A DNA stretch of 64,000 bases, taken from positions 1 through 64,000 of the forward strand of contig JAMWET010006961.1 in the NCBI GenBank assembly GCA_024036415.1, in the 5' to 3' direction. This document shows positions 33,193-45,756 of the stretch, piece after piece. The notes under the pieces are model-generated. The model searched no databases, had not been told where the DNA came from, and worked only from the letters and a program-made list of their open reading frames with translations. This stretch comes from Prochilodus magdalenae (Eukaryota; Chordata; Actinopteri; Characiformes; Prochilodontidae). The first letter of the stretch is position 1. Every line of letters begins with the position of its first letter. The translations under genes and the position numbers were made by a program.

Positions 33193-34085
33193 GCCAACCG
33201 TATCCCTCGGATGTGAGGATTGTGCTGCTGGGTAAAACCGGAGCAGGAAAGAGCTCAGCAGGAAACACCATCCTCGGTAGCGAGGTGTTCAGAGAAGACA
33301 CTTCACCAGAATCTGTTACGGCACAGTGCACAAAGCATGCTGTTGAGAGAGATGGGAGGATCATCTCAGTGATCGACACTCCAGGGATCTTCGACACATC
33401 GATGACTAAAGAAGAGCTGAAAGCTGAAGTAGAGAAATGTGTCAGTATGGACGGTACTGGACCCTGCGTCTTCCTACTGGTCATCAGTTTGGCCGCAAGA
33501 TTCTCAGACGAAGACAGGAAAGCTGTGATGTGGGTCCTGGAGAACTTTGGAGAATATGTTTCTCTCCACACCATCGTTCTGTTCACCCATGCTGATCAGC
33601 TGAAGGGTAAAACAGTGCAGGACTATATCAGAGATGGTATAGAGCTCCGTAGGGTTATAAACAGATGTGGTTGGAGATACCATGTGTTAAATAATGAAGG
33701 CAGGGCAAATAGCTCTCTAGAGCTACTGGAGAAGATTGATCTGCTGGTGGAGAGGAACGGGGAGCATCTCTACAGCAAAGAGCTCTACCAGCAGGCCCAG
33801 AAGAACCTGAGAGAGATGGAGGAGAGAAAAAGAAGAGAAGAAGAGGAAAAGTCTGGGATCCTTGGCTTGATCAAAAGAATAAGGGAGAATCCAAGGCAGT
33901 TCCTGGAAGATAGGGTAGGTTCAGCGCTTACTGGAGTGGGGTTAGGAACGGCAGCGGCAGGGATAGGAGGTCTAGTGCTGACAGGAACTGCGGGGTATGT
34001 CCTCTTCCTAGGGTTAGTGGCAGTATATGCTGTCAAGTTTTATCGACGTATGGCAAGACAATGCAAGACAAGTCTTAGAAAGTGA
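33193..34085 (+). CDS. GIMAP-family GTPase, gene 2 (main exon)
   Basis: The exon follows acceptor TTTATCCACAG in phase 1, as in gene 1, and reads QPYPSDVRIVLLGKTGAGKS. G1 GKTGAGKSSAGN and G3 VIDTPGIFD are canonical, and G4 is FTHADQLKG. The box after the GTPase domain is LLVERNGEHLYSKELY. It is followed by an acidic/basic heptad-like stretch (REMEERKRREEEEK) suggesting a short coiled coil. The C-terminal hydrophobic region is rich in Gly and Ala and ends VYAVKFYRRMARQ, a likely membrane anchor. The exon encodes about 296 residues. The open frame extends to ATG 33102, but that extension spans the acceptor and looks intronic, so the 33193 boundary is preferred. Confidence 0.85.
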
Positions 34086-34152
34086 TAGCTTGAACCAACA
34101 CTGAGCTCTGCTGTGTTTCTGCATTATCTTATTTACAAAGAGCTATACATTT

Positions 34153-34675
34153 CAGTACCAGTCAGAAGTTTAGACACTGCTACATATAGCCTGTTCTCCT
34201 GCTGTTTATCTTAAAGCTTTACTGTAGAATAAAAGTGAAGACATCAAACTATAACATATCACTCATGGAAATATACAGTCCACCTTAAACACCTCCAGAG
34301 TAGACCCTTACAGGAGGATAAACCAGCTTTCTTACCCTGCAGTGGAGCTGATAGAACAAGGTTTATTACTAAGCAGGTTTGGAGCGATTCTATTGGTCGG
34401 TCCATCCTGAATATTCACTAACCTGAAAGGAGAACTAGAGCTGTTACACTGTGCAGAAAAAAGAGATCAAAGTTTTTACACCACTAAATATATATTAGAG
34501 GTGGAGATATGGAGGAGTATCATACTGTGTACATCAGGAGTAGATGTGGTGTATCAGGATATGGACTGGTTCAGACTCTCATCAGGTGGAGCTGTTCAGT
34601 GTACGACTGTAGAGTCTTTAAGATCACCAACACCATCTGTTTAGTTGGGCATGTCTAAACTTCTGACTGGTACTG
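34153..34675 (-). mobile_element. MITE copy 2, inverted, 68 bp downstream of GIMAP gene 2
   Basis: The left end 'cagtaccagtcagaagttta' and right end 'aacttctgactggtactg' are near-perfect inverted repeats. The body is the reverse complement of 32062-32594 (for example 'agatcaccaacaccatctgt' near the right end). It is non-coding and non-autonomous. Confidence 0.8.
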
Positions 34676-35432
34676 TCTACATCTATATCCATCTATATCC
34701 ATTGTATGTACATTTGCTTTAGCTGTTGTAATATTGCAACAATTTCAGTGACATTAATAAATGAAGGCATTAAACTAATGTTGGCATTGGTATAGTGGAG
34801 AGAGCGAGGCACAACTGGAAATAATTATACTGGCCTTTGCTGAATAATTTTAAAATAATGATTGACTATGAGAATACAAGAATTGACATACAATGCTATA
34901 TAAAACCAAGTTCGACTTGAATTTGAGACAATTAAATTATCCATGTTGCATTTCGTTGTCTCTTGCTCACTGCTATGCTATATGCAGTAGGAGGAACCAT
35001 CTAAATAAAGGGTTTTCACTCCTACTCCTGGTCCTAGTCCAGGAGGTCTTTAGTCCAGCACAGTTTAGTGGTTTCCCTGCTTGCTTAACACCCAAGTGAT
35101 CTACTACTGCTAAGGAATTAACAGATGAGTTGAAGCAGATGTAGAAAAGTCACTGGATCATGGATATTTTATTATTACATTTTTTTCTGCTGAAAACAGA
35201 TGTGCATCGAGCAGTGGGACATTCATCCTGTAAAATACCTGCAATAAAAAGCACATATAAAACAATTTGTTGTGCATAAACAAATATTCAATATTCAAGT
35301 GTAATGTCGTTTGCTTTTCTAAGTTACTTACAAAGCCCTGATGCAACATCCATAATTACCCCTATGTCACAATGGTGAAAGATAATGCTGTGTTATTTAT
35401 TACTTCATTTTTATTTTTATTTTTTTCAGATG

Positions 35433-35463
<31 letters not shown>

Positions 35464-36000
35464 TTAGGAGGGAACCAAGGTGCAAAATACATAAGGTTCT
35501 GGGAGGTCCGAGACCCCTAATCTAACTACCCTCTTGGAGAACCTGAATGTCATAAAATCTAAATTCTGGAGGGGTCCTAAAACTTAACCTATTATGATGT
35601 TACACTGTCTGTTTAAGACTAATAGTCACTCAAACACAGGAAAAAAATAATTTCTATATATCTATATATTACGCATATGCTTTACCATAGCAGGGAATAC
35701 ATCACCAGTCATTACATTGTTGCTGCATGTGTTGTTAGTGTGTTATCACACATTAGATAGAGGTGGGACTCACAAGAGACTTTGGTTAAATATAGTACCA
35801 CCCATGTTAAGCAGGAAATGTTGGATTTGAATGTATTCTGTAGGGGAAAAGGGTTTAAGAGCGTAAAATAAAAAGTGAAAGCGACACAAAGAAATAAACT
35901 TAAATCCCGCTCTTCCTGCCTGTTTTATTCCCTTGTTCAGTTAAATGATGCCTCTGAATGTTGACAGCACTGCTGCTTGTTTTTTTATTAGTATATATGT
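34676..36000. other. Intergenic DNA
   Basis: No gene is supported. A poly-A run lies at 35438-35463, possibly a retroposon tail, though no body was recognised next to it. Confidence 0.5.
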
Positions 36001-36002
36001 AA

Positions 36003-36096
<94 letters not shown>
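36001..36096 (+). repeat. (AT)n microsatellite at hAT insertion site
   Basis: About 45 AT units end exactly at the left terminus of the hAT element. The repeat resumes at 38986. Confidence 0.95.
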
Positions 36097-36099
<3 letters not shown>

Positions 36100-38985
36100 T
36101 GCTGTCAAAATTAACACGTTAATTGTTGCGATTAATTTGAAATATTTAACGCTTTAAAAAATATTAACGCAGTTAACGCAGCCGGGTGTTTACTTCCTGT
36201 GGCAGCGGACTTATGACGAGGTGTACCGCCAAACCGAACTGCTCAGGCTGAAAGATGGATAAGGACAAGGAGGGAGTTTTAGGCGGAAAGTTTTACTTTA
36301 AAAAGTTTCCTAATGGAGCTTTGGACAAAACGAAAGTAGTCTATACACTCTGCAAAGCCGAATTTAATTACCACAGAAGTAATTCGTCTTTGACATACCA
36401 CCTCAGAGCAAAACACCCCACCGAATCTACCTCTTCGCGGTCTCGTCAGTTAACATTACAAGAGTGTGGTACCCGTGGACGAATAACGAAAAGTGTGAAT
36501 GAGAAGGTAACTACTGCTTTGGTTAACTGGATAGCTAAAAACTGCCGTCCGATTAACATAGTAGAAGATGATGGACTGAGGGAAATCATTCAAATTGCAT
36601 CAGGAGACACCTCTTATAATCTACACTCGAGAGGAACCATCGTTTAAAGAATGCACACCCTGTATGAAAGCGAGAGATCACGAAGGATGAACATGCTTGA
36701 GCAAGCGAAGTGTGTCGCTCTCACAGGGGACCACTGGACTTCGGTGAGCAATGACAACTACTTGGGCGTCACTGTGCACTTCACCGATAAAGAATGGAAT
36801 CTACAGTCGTTTGCACTAACTGTGAGTAAAACAGAAACGCGAAACTACGCAGAAGCATGTGGTGATCATTTTCTGGATGTCACAAAAGAATGGAACATCA
36901 CGGAAAAGTTAACTACACTGGGCACTGACAGTGCTCGTAATATGGTTGCAGCCGCGAGACTGCTACCGTTTGAACACGTGCCCTGTATGGCCCACAGTCT
37001 GCAAAGAACGGTCACGGTTTCGCTTCGTGACAGCGGATTCGAAAGTCTTCTGGCTAAATGTCGCAAGATCGTCAGACATTTTAAGCACAGTCCATCAAAC
37101 GCACACGAATTAAGTGAACAGCAAGTTGCTCTTGGGCAGAAGCATGAATCACTCGTTCAGGACGTTGCAATAAGATGGAATTCTACTCTAGAGATGGTGA
37201 AGCGAATCCTGCGAAATAAATCTCCATTGATCACAACACTGGCTCTGCAAAACAGCAACGTTGCCATGTTGAGTGCACAGGAGCTGGCCAAACTGCAAAA
37301 GCTAGAGGAACTACTTGAACCTTGCAGGTGAGTCTGTGTGTCTGTACGTGTATGTTCTCTCTCACTCTGTGTTTTCTGAGTGTATGTGGTCTCTGCCTGT
37401 GTTTTCTGTGTTTATGTACCATCTGCATGTGTTTCTGGGTGTATGTGTCTGTTCTTGATCTCTTTGTCTACTTATGCATATGTGTGTCTGAAGTCTCTCC
37501 CTGTGTATCTTCTCGCTCACTCTCCCACTGGATCCTCTATGTGCATGTAGGCATGCATAGTGTAAGTCTTGGGTTCGCTATAAGGTGGTCGGATCACTCT
37601 TCTATCAAACAGAAAGCCAGACGGAGACGGATTTCCAACTTGTCGCTTTGTTTTTATTTGCTGCAGCCTCCAACCTAGACCTTTTTCTCCCTCGCTCTGA
37701 GCTGCACTACCCGCAACACAGAACCATGTGACCTTTTCCACCAATCACACAACATAACACATTCAGGTGACTAAAACACAGAACACTATTTTTTTCCTGA
37801 ACTGTTACAGCACTAGAACTGAATTAAATTTTAACTATCAAACTCTTTACTGCATCACGCCAAAATAAAAGTTTACAATAGCATACATAAAGCAAAGTAG
37901 TGAGTGTATTCCTCTCTGTGATTAATATACATTTACTAACGTGTTTAAAACATCTTGTGCTTACCATTACAGATATGTGACTGAAATACTCAGAGGAGAG
38001 CAGTACGTGTCTTGTTCAGTGGTATTGCCAGCCTTATGCCACTTGTTCAGAGTTATGGAGCCCTCAGACGATGATCCAGTCTATGTAGTCAGGTTCAAGA
38101 CCGTCTTTATCCCAGACCTAACTAAACGGAAGGACACCACCAACCTTACATGGCTGAAGATCACTACTGCACTTGATCCCAGGTTTAAGGATCTGAAGTG
38201 TCTTCCCAAAGATGAAAGGAGTGAAATATGGGCTTCATTACACAACTTGATGATGGCAGAGATGCCTGCACAACAGCCATCTGCAGAGGCAACAGAAACA
38301 CAGCCTTCAAAGAAGAGGAGGATGTCTGCCTTCTTGCTGGGTTCTTCTGATACAGATACAGACGAAGAGGAAGAGTCCATAGAACAATGTCTGGACCGCT
38401 ACAAAGCAGAGTGCAAAATGGATATGGAAGGGTGTCCACTACAGTGGTGGTCAACAAGAGAAGGAGCACATGCGAGGCTGGCACCCATTGCACGCAAATA
38501 CCTGTCAACCCCTGCAACCACAGTGCCTTGTGAGAGGTTGTTTTCACTCTCAGGCCACATCATTCAAAAGAGGAGAGCTGCTTTGTCCCCTGATAATGTA
38601 AATAAACTGGTCTGTCTCAATAACTGGCTGAGTGTAAAGGAGGAATAAGCTGAATCCTTACTACAAAAAGAATAAGATTTAACAATCTGAACGTTAAGGA
38701 GAATTGTTTTTTTCTATTTTGCATTGATATTGATGATTTTTTAAAATGTATTTAACTGGTCTTTGTGACAAGGGACAATCTGTGTTAAAGATACAATTAA
38801 ACAAACATATTTGAACCTAAATAAAATTCCATTGTGTTTATTTTACTTAGATTTTTTTATTTTAATTTTAAATATCTTAATTAAAAGCGTCTTTGTTAAA
38901 AAGGGAAAATGCGATTAATAGTGATTAATCAAATTGTAAATTGTGCGATTAATTAGTTAATGTTTTTAATCGATTGACAGCCCTA
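36097..38985 (+). mobile_element. hAT-family DNA transposon, nearly complete
   Basis: The left terminus 'tagtgctgtcaaaattaaca' and right terminus, reverse complement 'tagggctgtcaatcgattaa', form imperfect inverted repeats typical of hAT elements. The flanks are both ATATATAT, consistent with an 8-bp target duplication, although the AT-repeat setting weakens this. The element is 2889 bp and carries a BED-finger hAT transposase in + orientation. Confidence 0.85.
36255..38648 (+). pseudogene. hAT transposase (ZBED-like), inactivated
   Basis: The first part, 36255-37327, contains a BED-type finger (LCKAEFNYHRSN, then HLRAKH). Its first zinc cysteine appears replaced by tyrosine (VYTLC, where CTLC is expected after V). 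A TAA at 36645-36647 interrupts the same frame before RMHTLYESERSRR. The RNase-H-like core with ALTGDHWTS, LGTDSARNM and CMAHSLQ follows. A GTGAGT donor at 37328 and an acceptor ending at 37972 suggest an intron. The final exon, 37973-38648, has LDPRFKDLK and the hAT dimerisation motif TVPCERLFSLSG. The stop and the finger change indicate a dead copy. Confidence 0.8.
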
Positions 38986-39795
38986 ATATATATATATAAA
39001 TTTTATCTTAAGTGTTCATTACGTAACATGAAGTAATGCATTAGTTAACATGACGATTTACAGTGAATACAATGCTTAACTAGAGTTAACTTAATATATA
39101 TTTTGTATAATATACTCTATATATATATATATAATATACTTTATACTAATATACTATTTTGTTTACATGTTTACACTTTATGTAATTTAGTCAATGTTTA
39201 ATGTTACTGACAAAATTGAATCAGTCGAACTGGCAGGTCAGACTTTTCATTTTTGCCACCGAGTTAAAAAAGTATGGCTTGATTTTCATGGCTTATTTAG
39301 TTTGAAAGCCAGTCAGAATATATCTACACGTAGTTATTCAGAGAAAGTGCAGTGAGTCTATGTATTGCTGTTGTTGTTTTAGTTAGTCTGACAGTAAACA
39401 GGTTTTACTATGACTACAAACAACAACAACAACAACAACAATAATAAAGATGCAACAGACTGATGACACTAAGGGAAGGTCTTGTAACTACACTGACATT
39501 ACACATAGAAGAGAAAGTAAAAGATCAGAAGCAGCAGATCAGCATTCAGGTAAGCTCTCATTTCATACAGTCCATAAATACAGTCTAAAAACTTAACTTT
39601 CCATTTTCTGACTAGCAGGAAATATCATAGGTGGTTGGTCACTGTTAAAGACAGCAACTTGAACTTTTACTTTCCTGTGAAATGTAAACATTTAGGAACA
39701 TTTAGACAAAAAATAAAGAATCAAAGGAAAAAAGAAAATATGCCTTAATTGTTTCATAACTACAAATGCCATTGATGCACAATAGTAATAATTTC
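38986..39795. other. Intergenic DNA
   Basis: AT-rich sequence including a CAA run at 39418-39441. From about 39340 onward it shows scattered similarity to 56499 onward ('tagttattcagagaaagt'). Confidence 0.5.
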
Positions 39796-39837
<42 letters not shown>

Positions 39838-39870
39838 CTTTATTGACCCCAGAGGGAAATTTGCTTAGGT
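39796..39870 (+). mobile_element. Retroposon 3' tail with (GATA)n
   Basis: A GATA run is followed by 'tactttattgaccccagagg' and 'gaaatttgct', the well-known 3' end of a fish non-LTR element family. Only the tail is present. Confidence 0.6.
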
Positions 39871-42458
39871 TTTAGAATTTTTTTCAGTCATTTATTTTGG
39901 CCAGTATTTACTAAGAAATATTCTCAGATCTACAAAGATGCTAGAAAGGTGATTGCAGTTAAAACATTCCATGTCTGTAAAACAACCAGCTCATTTAATA
40001 GTTTTCCCTGGATTGGGAATGAAAATCTGGGCCAGTGTTACAAAAAAGCATTTAGGCGTTTATCTCAGATTTACTGAAACCAAGGTTTAGTCTCTGTGAG
40101 GGAGAATTGGCAAGTTTCCACACTGTACCCTATAATCCAATAACTGTGAAAACTCTATGATTATTAAATTGTGGTAGAGGGAAAGGGGTTTAAGTGTTCA
40201 GTGAGTTCTAAAATTCTATTCTTTTATGGGTAAGTTTTGATGAAGAAGACTGGATTTCGGAAAGGGCATAACTATACCCTTTACATTGTGTTGACCAACT
40301 AATATGAACTAATGTTTTAATTAACACAAAGCAATGCATTTACAATATAACTGCTGTAATTAACACCTGTTATATGTATATTTAACATCAGATAACCATT
40401 GTTGATGTATTACCTGAATCTAAATAATGCATTACTTTATATTAGTTAGTTAATGCTTCATGTAAAATCTTACCAACAGAAGGAATTCAGTTAAACCAGC
40501 AAACCACTACAGCCTAACTAAAGCCTTGCAAAGTCTCCTTCAGGTTTGATCAACTGACGGATTATAAGTATACATACAGTATATATAGTCTGACACCCCT
40601 AAATACAAAGTCATAAACAATGAAAAAAGTCATAAAACCTTTTAAATCATTAATAATATGAGTATGTTAAGTTTTTATTTTTAACAATTGAGTAACGGGG
40701 TGTGGTTAGAACAACTCGTACGTTGTCAGTTGTACTTTGACAGTTCCACACCTGTGCCCCAGGCCTCTTTTGTAAGGAGTAGGTCCATGGTGCTAAAGGT
40801 GTGGAACTTACAATGGGGTAGGTGGATGGAACCTGTTGCATACTTTTGTATTAGTAATATTATTATCATAATTTGTTATGTTTAATCATGTGTGGTATCC
40901 ATGCCACACCTCCTATGTCCTTGTTAGGGAAAGTATGTCATCAGCAAACCTATGGCTATGATCACACCAGACACAAATTGTGTTTACCACCCTTACCAAA
41001 ATGTGTTAATGGCGATATTGTTTATTTTACAGATACTGTAGTTAACCACTAATACCCCCCCATACCATGACAGACACTGGTAACTGTCAGATCAAAGTAG
41101 ATTAAAAAGTCTCTCTTTTTATTTGACTTTTACCTACATAACTAATTGACCTATTTTTTGGGGTGGGTTTCCATCATGTGTTGTTAAAATATTTTAGCAA
41201 TAAATATGAATTCTAAATAAAAATAATAATTAATGTATATTTTTATTAAAATCTATTTTCTTAATTGGTTAAGGCAGCAGTGTGTGAGCCAAGTGGTGAG
41301 TTGGTGTATTGCATTCATTTGAACCTTACAGCCTGATTTGCTTCTTTAAAAAACACTTCTGTAATAATCTACCTCAGAGAAAACACAAAGGTACTGCAAG
41401 TCTCAGTGAACAAACATTTTCTAATACCACACAGGTAACATAAGATTACAGGTAACAATAGCCGAACATTTATTACAGGTTAATCTATTTACAGGTAACA
41501 GGTAAACTTGTAAATCCTGTTATACTAAAGTGTGATTAAGAAACACACACCCATTTCACAAGGCTATTTTTGGGAGAAGCTTTAAAGTCTACACTGATAG
41601 AACTTGAGGTTAATTAAATAAATAAATGATGGCTATCTACAGCATATACATATACGTCAACATGACTGACACTTCACACACAATCGTGACACACATTATG
41701 AAACGAGTCAATCAGTGACCCCAAAACAGGACCTCATATCCTACTGTGAATATTCCAGGATATTACAATTCATTTTAACTGAAATATCATTGCTATATTC
41801 TGCATAATAACTCCTGTATTAGAGAAATAGAAGATAATTATTATTCTTGCAATATGTCTTAAATTTTGGAACAAAACTCTTTGATTGCACCAAAATGTAC
41901 TATAAGGCCAACACAAACATTGCACAAAGTTTAAATGCAAAAATAACCATGTTCTATAATAATTTCAATGCTCCTTGGAAATGACTTTAAGTGATGGACT
42001 ATACTAAACCATCACACAATAATTTTATGAAGCTGCACATTGTCTATTTCTCGTTTTGGTTTTCAAAGATCTTCTCACAGATACCACATGAAAATAACTT
42101 CTATACCCAAACTTTCTTGTGGTACCGGTTGGGACTCATCAGAGCACCGAAGATATTTAGTGATAAGTTAGATGCGTTTTTCTAGGCCTAACTTTCTTGA
42201 GATCTCTTGCTCTGTAGGCCTGTAGAGGTCAAGTTTCTGAAAGATTAAAGTTCTAGGTATATTTTCCTAGGTTTTAGAAAAGTATAGCAAAGTTAGGCAC
42301 AATTATTTGAGCTTAACAGGTAAAATAAAAAAACACCTCCTTAGAAATTACTTTAGCAAAATTTCTACGAAACAAAATGTACCGTGTTCCTATGGTGTCA
42401 ATTGTTGGTGTGATTTTCATGTTATTCATCAGTTTTTATCTTGTAATTTTCCAGAACC
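39871..42458. other. Gene C upstream region
   Basis: No exon is seen. Parts match the region upstream of gene D: 40030-40160 versus 56760-56930, and 40720-40760 versus 57745-57785. This shows that the lectin duplication carried its 5' flank. Confidence 0.5.
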
Positions 42459-42483
42459 ATGCGTCAACTCCTGCTGCTTATAG
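42459..42483 (+). CDS. Gene C exon 1: signal peptide
   Basis: It encodes MRQLLLLIG and ends in phase 1 before GTCAGT. The upstream tract 'ttgtaattttccag' resembles an acceptor, so a non-coding leader exon may precede it. Confidence 0.8.
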
Positions 42484-43091
42484 GTCAGTAATACTTTTTG
42501 TTTGTGTATATTTATTATGTAAGCCCACCGGACAAAAAATGAGTCACCTTTGACTGAATTGTACCTAGTAGCATGTAAGACCTCTATGAGCGCCAATAAC
42601 AGCTGTGACTGGATTTGCTATGGACTGGGCAAGTTTCTAGATGTAGCCACATCAGTGTTCAGATACTCTTACATTGAAGAACTGGTCAGTTGGCCCAGAT
42701 TTGGTGGATGCCTTCCCTGGCACAATTCCGAGGAGAATTCCCTGTAGACTGGGATTTTAGCCACTGCTGGTAGACCCGTATGACGGTACGCTTCCATACA
42801 CCTGCAGATTCAGCTACTTCCTTCACACTATGGTCTTTGGCCATGCGTACATGCTCAGTCACTCTTCCCAATCTATGATCCTATCACTCACACCCCACAG
42901 GTATTTATATCCCCATTATCCTCATGCAGCACCATCTGCTGGGTCCTGAAGTTACTACCACCTTAAACACACACGGTGACTCACTTTTTGTCCAGTGTAA
43001 ATGATGTGTGTAAATGATAATTGGACCAAAAGAAATTACACAAAATGTCTTTTGCCCATCTCCTATAGCTTGGAGATACAAGTTTCTGTTT

Positions 43092-43187
<96 letters not shown>

Positions 43188-45689
43188 TATATATATTAGG
43201 CACAATATTTAATCTATCAGAGACTTTTTCTTAACACTTTTATTAATGGAGCCAATAATGTTAACTGGAGCTGGCTTGTGTTGTTTCATGTGCCAAACAC
43301 TCCTATAACATTTACATGAATTGGGATTCATGGGCCAAGTATCTGTATCATTGCATAATCAGTTTGTGAATTTTAAGGCACCATTATTGGATTTTGAAGT
43401 ATTCTGCACTTATAACACATCACTTCTTTGTCACTTGACAGACAGCTAACTTGCCAACTCCAATAAATATAACAATAAGCTTTAGTTGACTTGTTTATTG
43501 TAGAGTCTTGGTATCTGTATGTAAAACTACACATACAAAATTTGATAAACATGTATCACTTGGACACAAATGTCTGCCTACATGTAAAAATAACAAATCA
43601 CAACAGTCATACAGACACATACATTTACTACAAAGCTAAAGGCTAACTTGTATTTCACACCAGCCTGTGATGAATAAATATCACATTATCTCTTACCCAA
43701 CTTACAATGGAAAAGACGCAACAACCAAAGTTAACTCGATACAGCTGAACCAGAACTGCCTGGAGCACTGCAGTGTTGTTTTTTCTAGAAAATTCTGTTT
43801 GTGCAGATGCAAAGAGAGTATTGACCACTAGGTGGCGTTTTGGAACTATATGCAGGCACCTACTGAAAAAGCCATATTAAATTGGGCAGGCATGACATTG
43901 ATTCTATTTGGCTAATGTAGAATTGTGCATGTCAGGACACATTATATATTTACTGGGTTTTTTTTCAGTTTGGTAAACATAGCAAATATATAATTATGTC
44001 CAAAACATTAAAGCAGAAAAATGCCAAGAATAAGCATAAACCAATCAGAATCTGCTCAGTGGTATCCTTAGCCTTTGTAGACAGCTATATATAGTTCATG
44101 CATTGATATTCATGACCTCATATCAGTCTGTTTTTTCTGTTTAGTTCACATATTTGAACAGTGAACCGTATGTTTTTGTCACGCACATGAATCGCAGTGG
44201 GCTATACGATCAAACTTAGGAAGCTTACTAGGCTGCTGTTGGTTTGTTAATGCACTAATGCTATGGATGAAAATGCAAGTTTGTGTCTCTAACAGGGTTG
44301 TGCACCCTGGGAGTTTGTTTTCCTCGTCAGTATCACTATGTGAATGAGTACAAGACCTGGCCTGAAGCTCAGAGTTACTGCAGAGAGCATTACACTGACC
44401 TAGCAAGCATCGATACCGCTGAAGAAGGACTGGGGCTTCTTAACCTAGTGGACGTCAGGAGCAGTAGCCCAACCTGGATTGGACTGTATGATGACATGAG
44501 CAGCTGGAGATGGTCTCTGGAGGATGATGGCTTCTACAAGGGAGATGAGAGAAACTTTAGAAATTGGTACATACAGAAACCTGTAAACTGGAATGGAAAC
44601 AGTCTCTGTGCCTTCATTACAGTCTTGGATATGACATGGCAAGCAGCCTCATGCTCTTATGCATTCCCGTTCATCTGTTATAATGGTAAGCATAGAGTAA
44701 GTTGTTTGATTGTGTGTATGTGTATAATTTATATATGTTCACTTGCTTCATTTCTCTATCTTTACAGTAGAATGCTGCTAAATAAATAAATGAATATAAT
44801 AATAATAATAATTATAATATTGAGACATTTTTTACTTTCTTTGAAATGATCATTTTGGAGGTGCAATATTTGAAAAATACTGTACAGAAGTCTTATGGCC
44901 CTAAAACAAGTTTGACTGATCAAAACATCATACTGTCAGCAGTGAATTAAATGGTTATGTCAATTTTGGAGTCAAATATTCCACTTTTAAAATAGCAAAA
45001 CAACCAGATTTTTCATTTTAATAAAGTACACTCATTTTAATAAAGTACACAATATGAATACACTCAGGCACTAAGCAACTTCTAATTCTAAGATGGCATT
45101 TTATCAGATGTGCCGTAACTATACAATGACTAAAATGTTAGGTTTATGTAGTTCAATTATTTCATTTAGACTTGCTTATGCAAATTTTGCATTTTCTATA
45201 TATATGTATATATAAAATCTATTGTTGTGTTTGTTCCTTTTAGGAAGTGAGAATGCTGGTGAAAGATATGTTGTGGTTGCTCAGAGCAAGAACTGGACTG
45301 AAGCTCAGAGATACTGCAGAGAGCATTACACAGACCTTGTCAGTGTGACAAACCAGACTGAGAACCAGAAGTTAAAATCATTACTTTTAGCACACTTTCC
45401 TTATTATGATTCCTTTTTTCCACTCACTGCATGGATCGGCCTATATAAAACCAAGTCTTGGTCCGATGGGAGCAACTCTTCTTTCATCAACTGGAAATCA
45501 GGACAGCCATATAATTCTGGGGAGAATCAACAATGTACAGCTGTGTCATTCAGTGATTTTGGCCAATGGACAGATAAAAACTGTGATCAGGCCTTTCCTT
45601 TTCTCTGCTACAGTGGTGAGTAGAGTTCTCTAACTAAAGTGTGTCATGATATTAAGCCCTAGGAAAGCGAATCTCCTCATTTGCGGAGT

Positions 45690-45756
<67 letters not shown>

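Noticed and set aside
35945..36157. Open frame of Tyr-Ile repeats
   Set aside because: It is a translation of the (AT)n microsatellite, not a protein gene. The same applies at 26877, 42905-43234 and 55127.
37322..37744. Open frames inside the hAT element between the two transposase parts
   Set aside because: They lie between a good donor and acceptor and are low-complexity, consistent with an intron.
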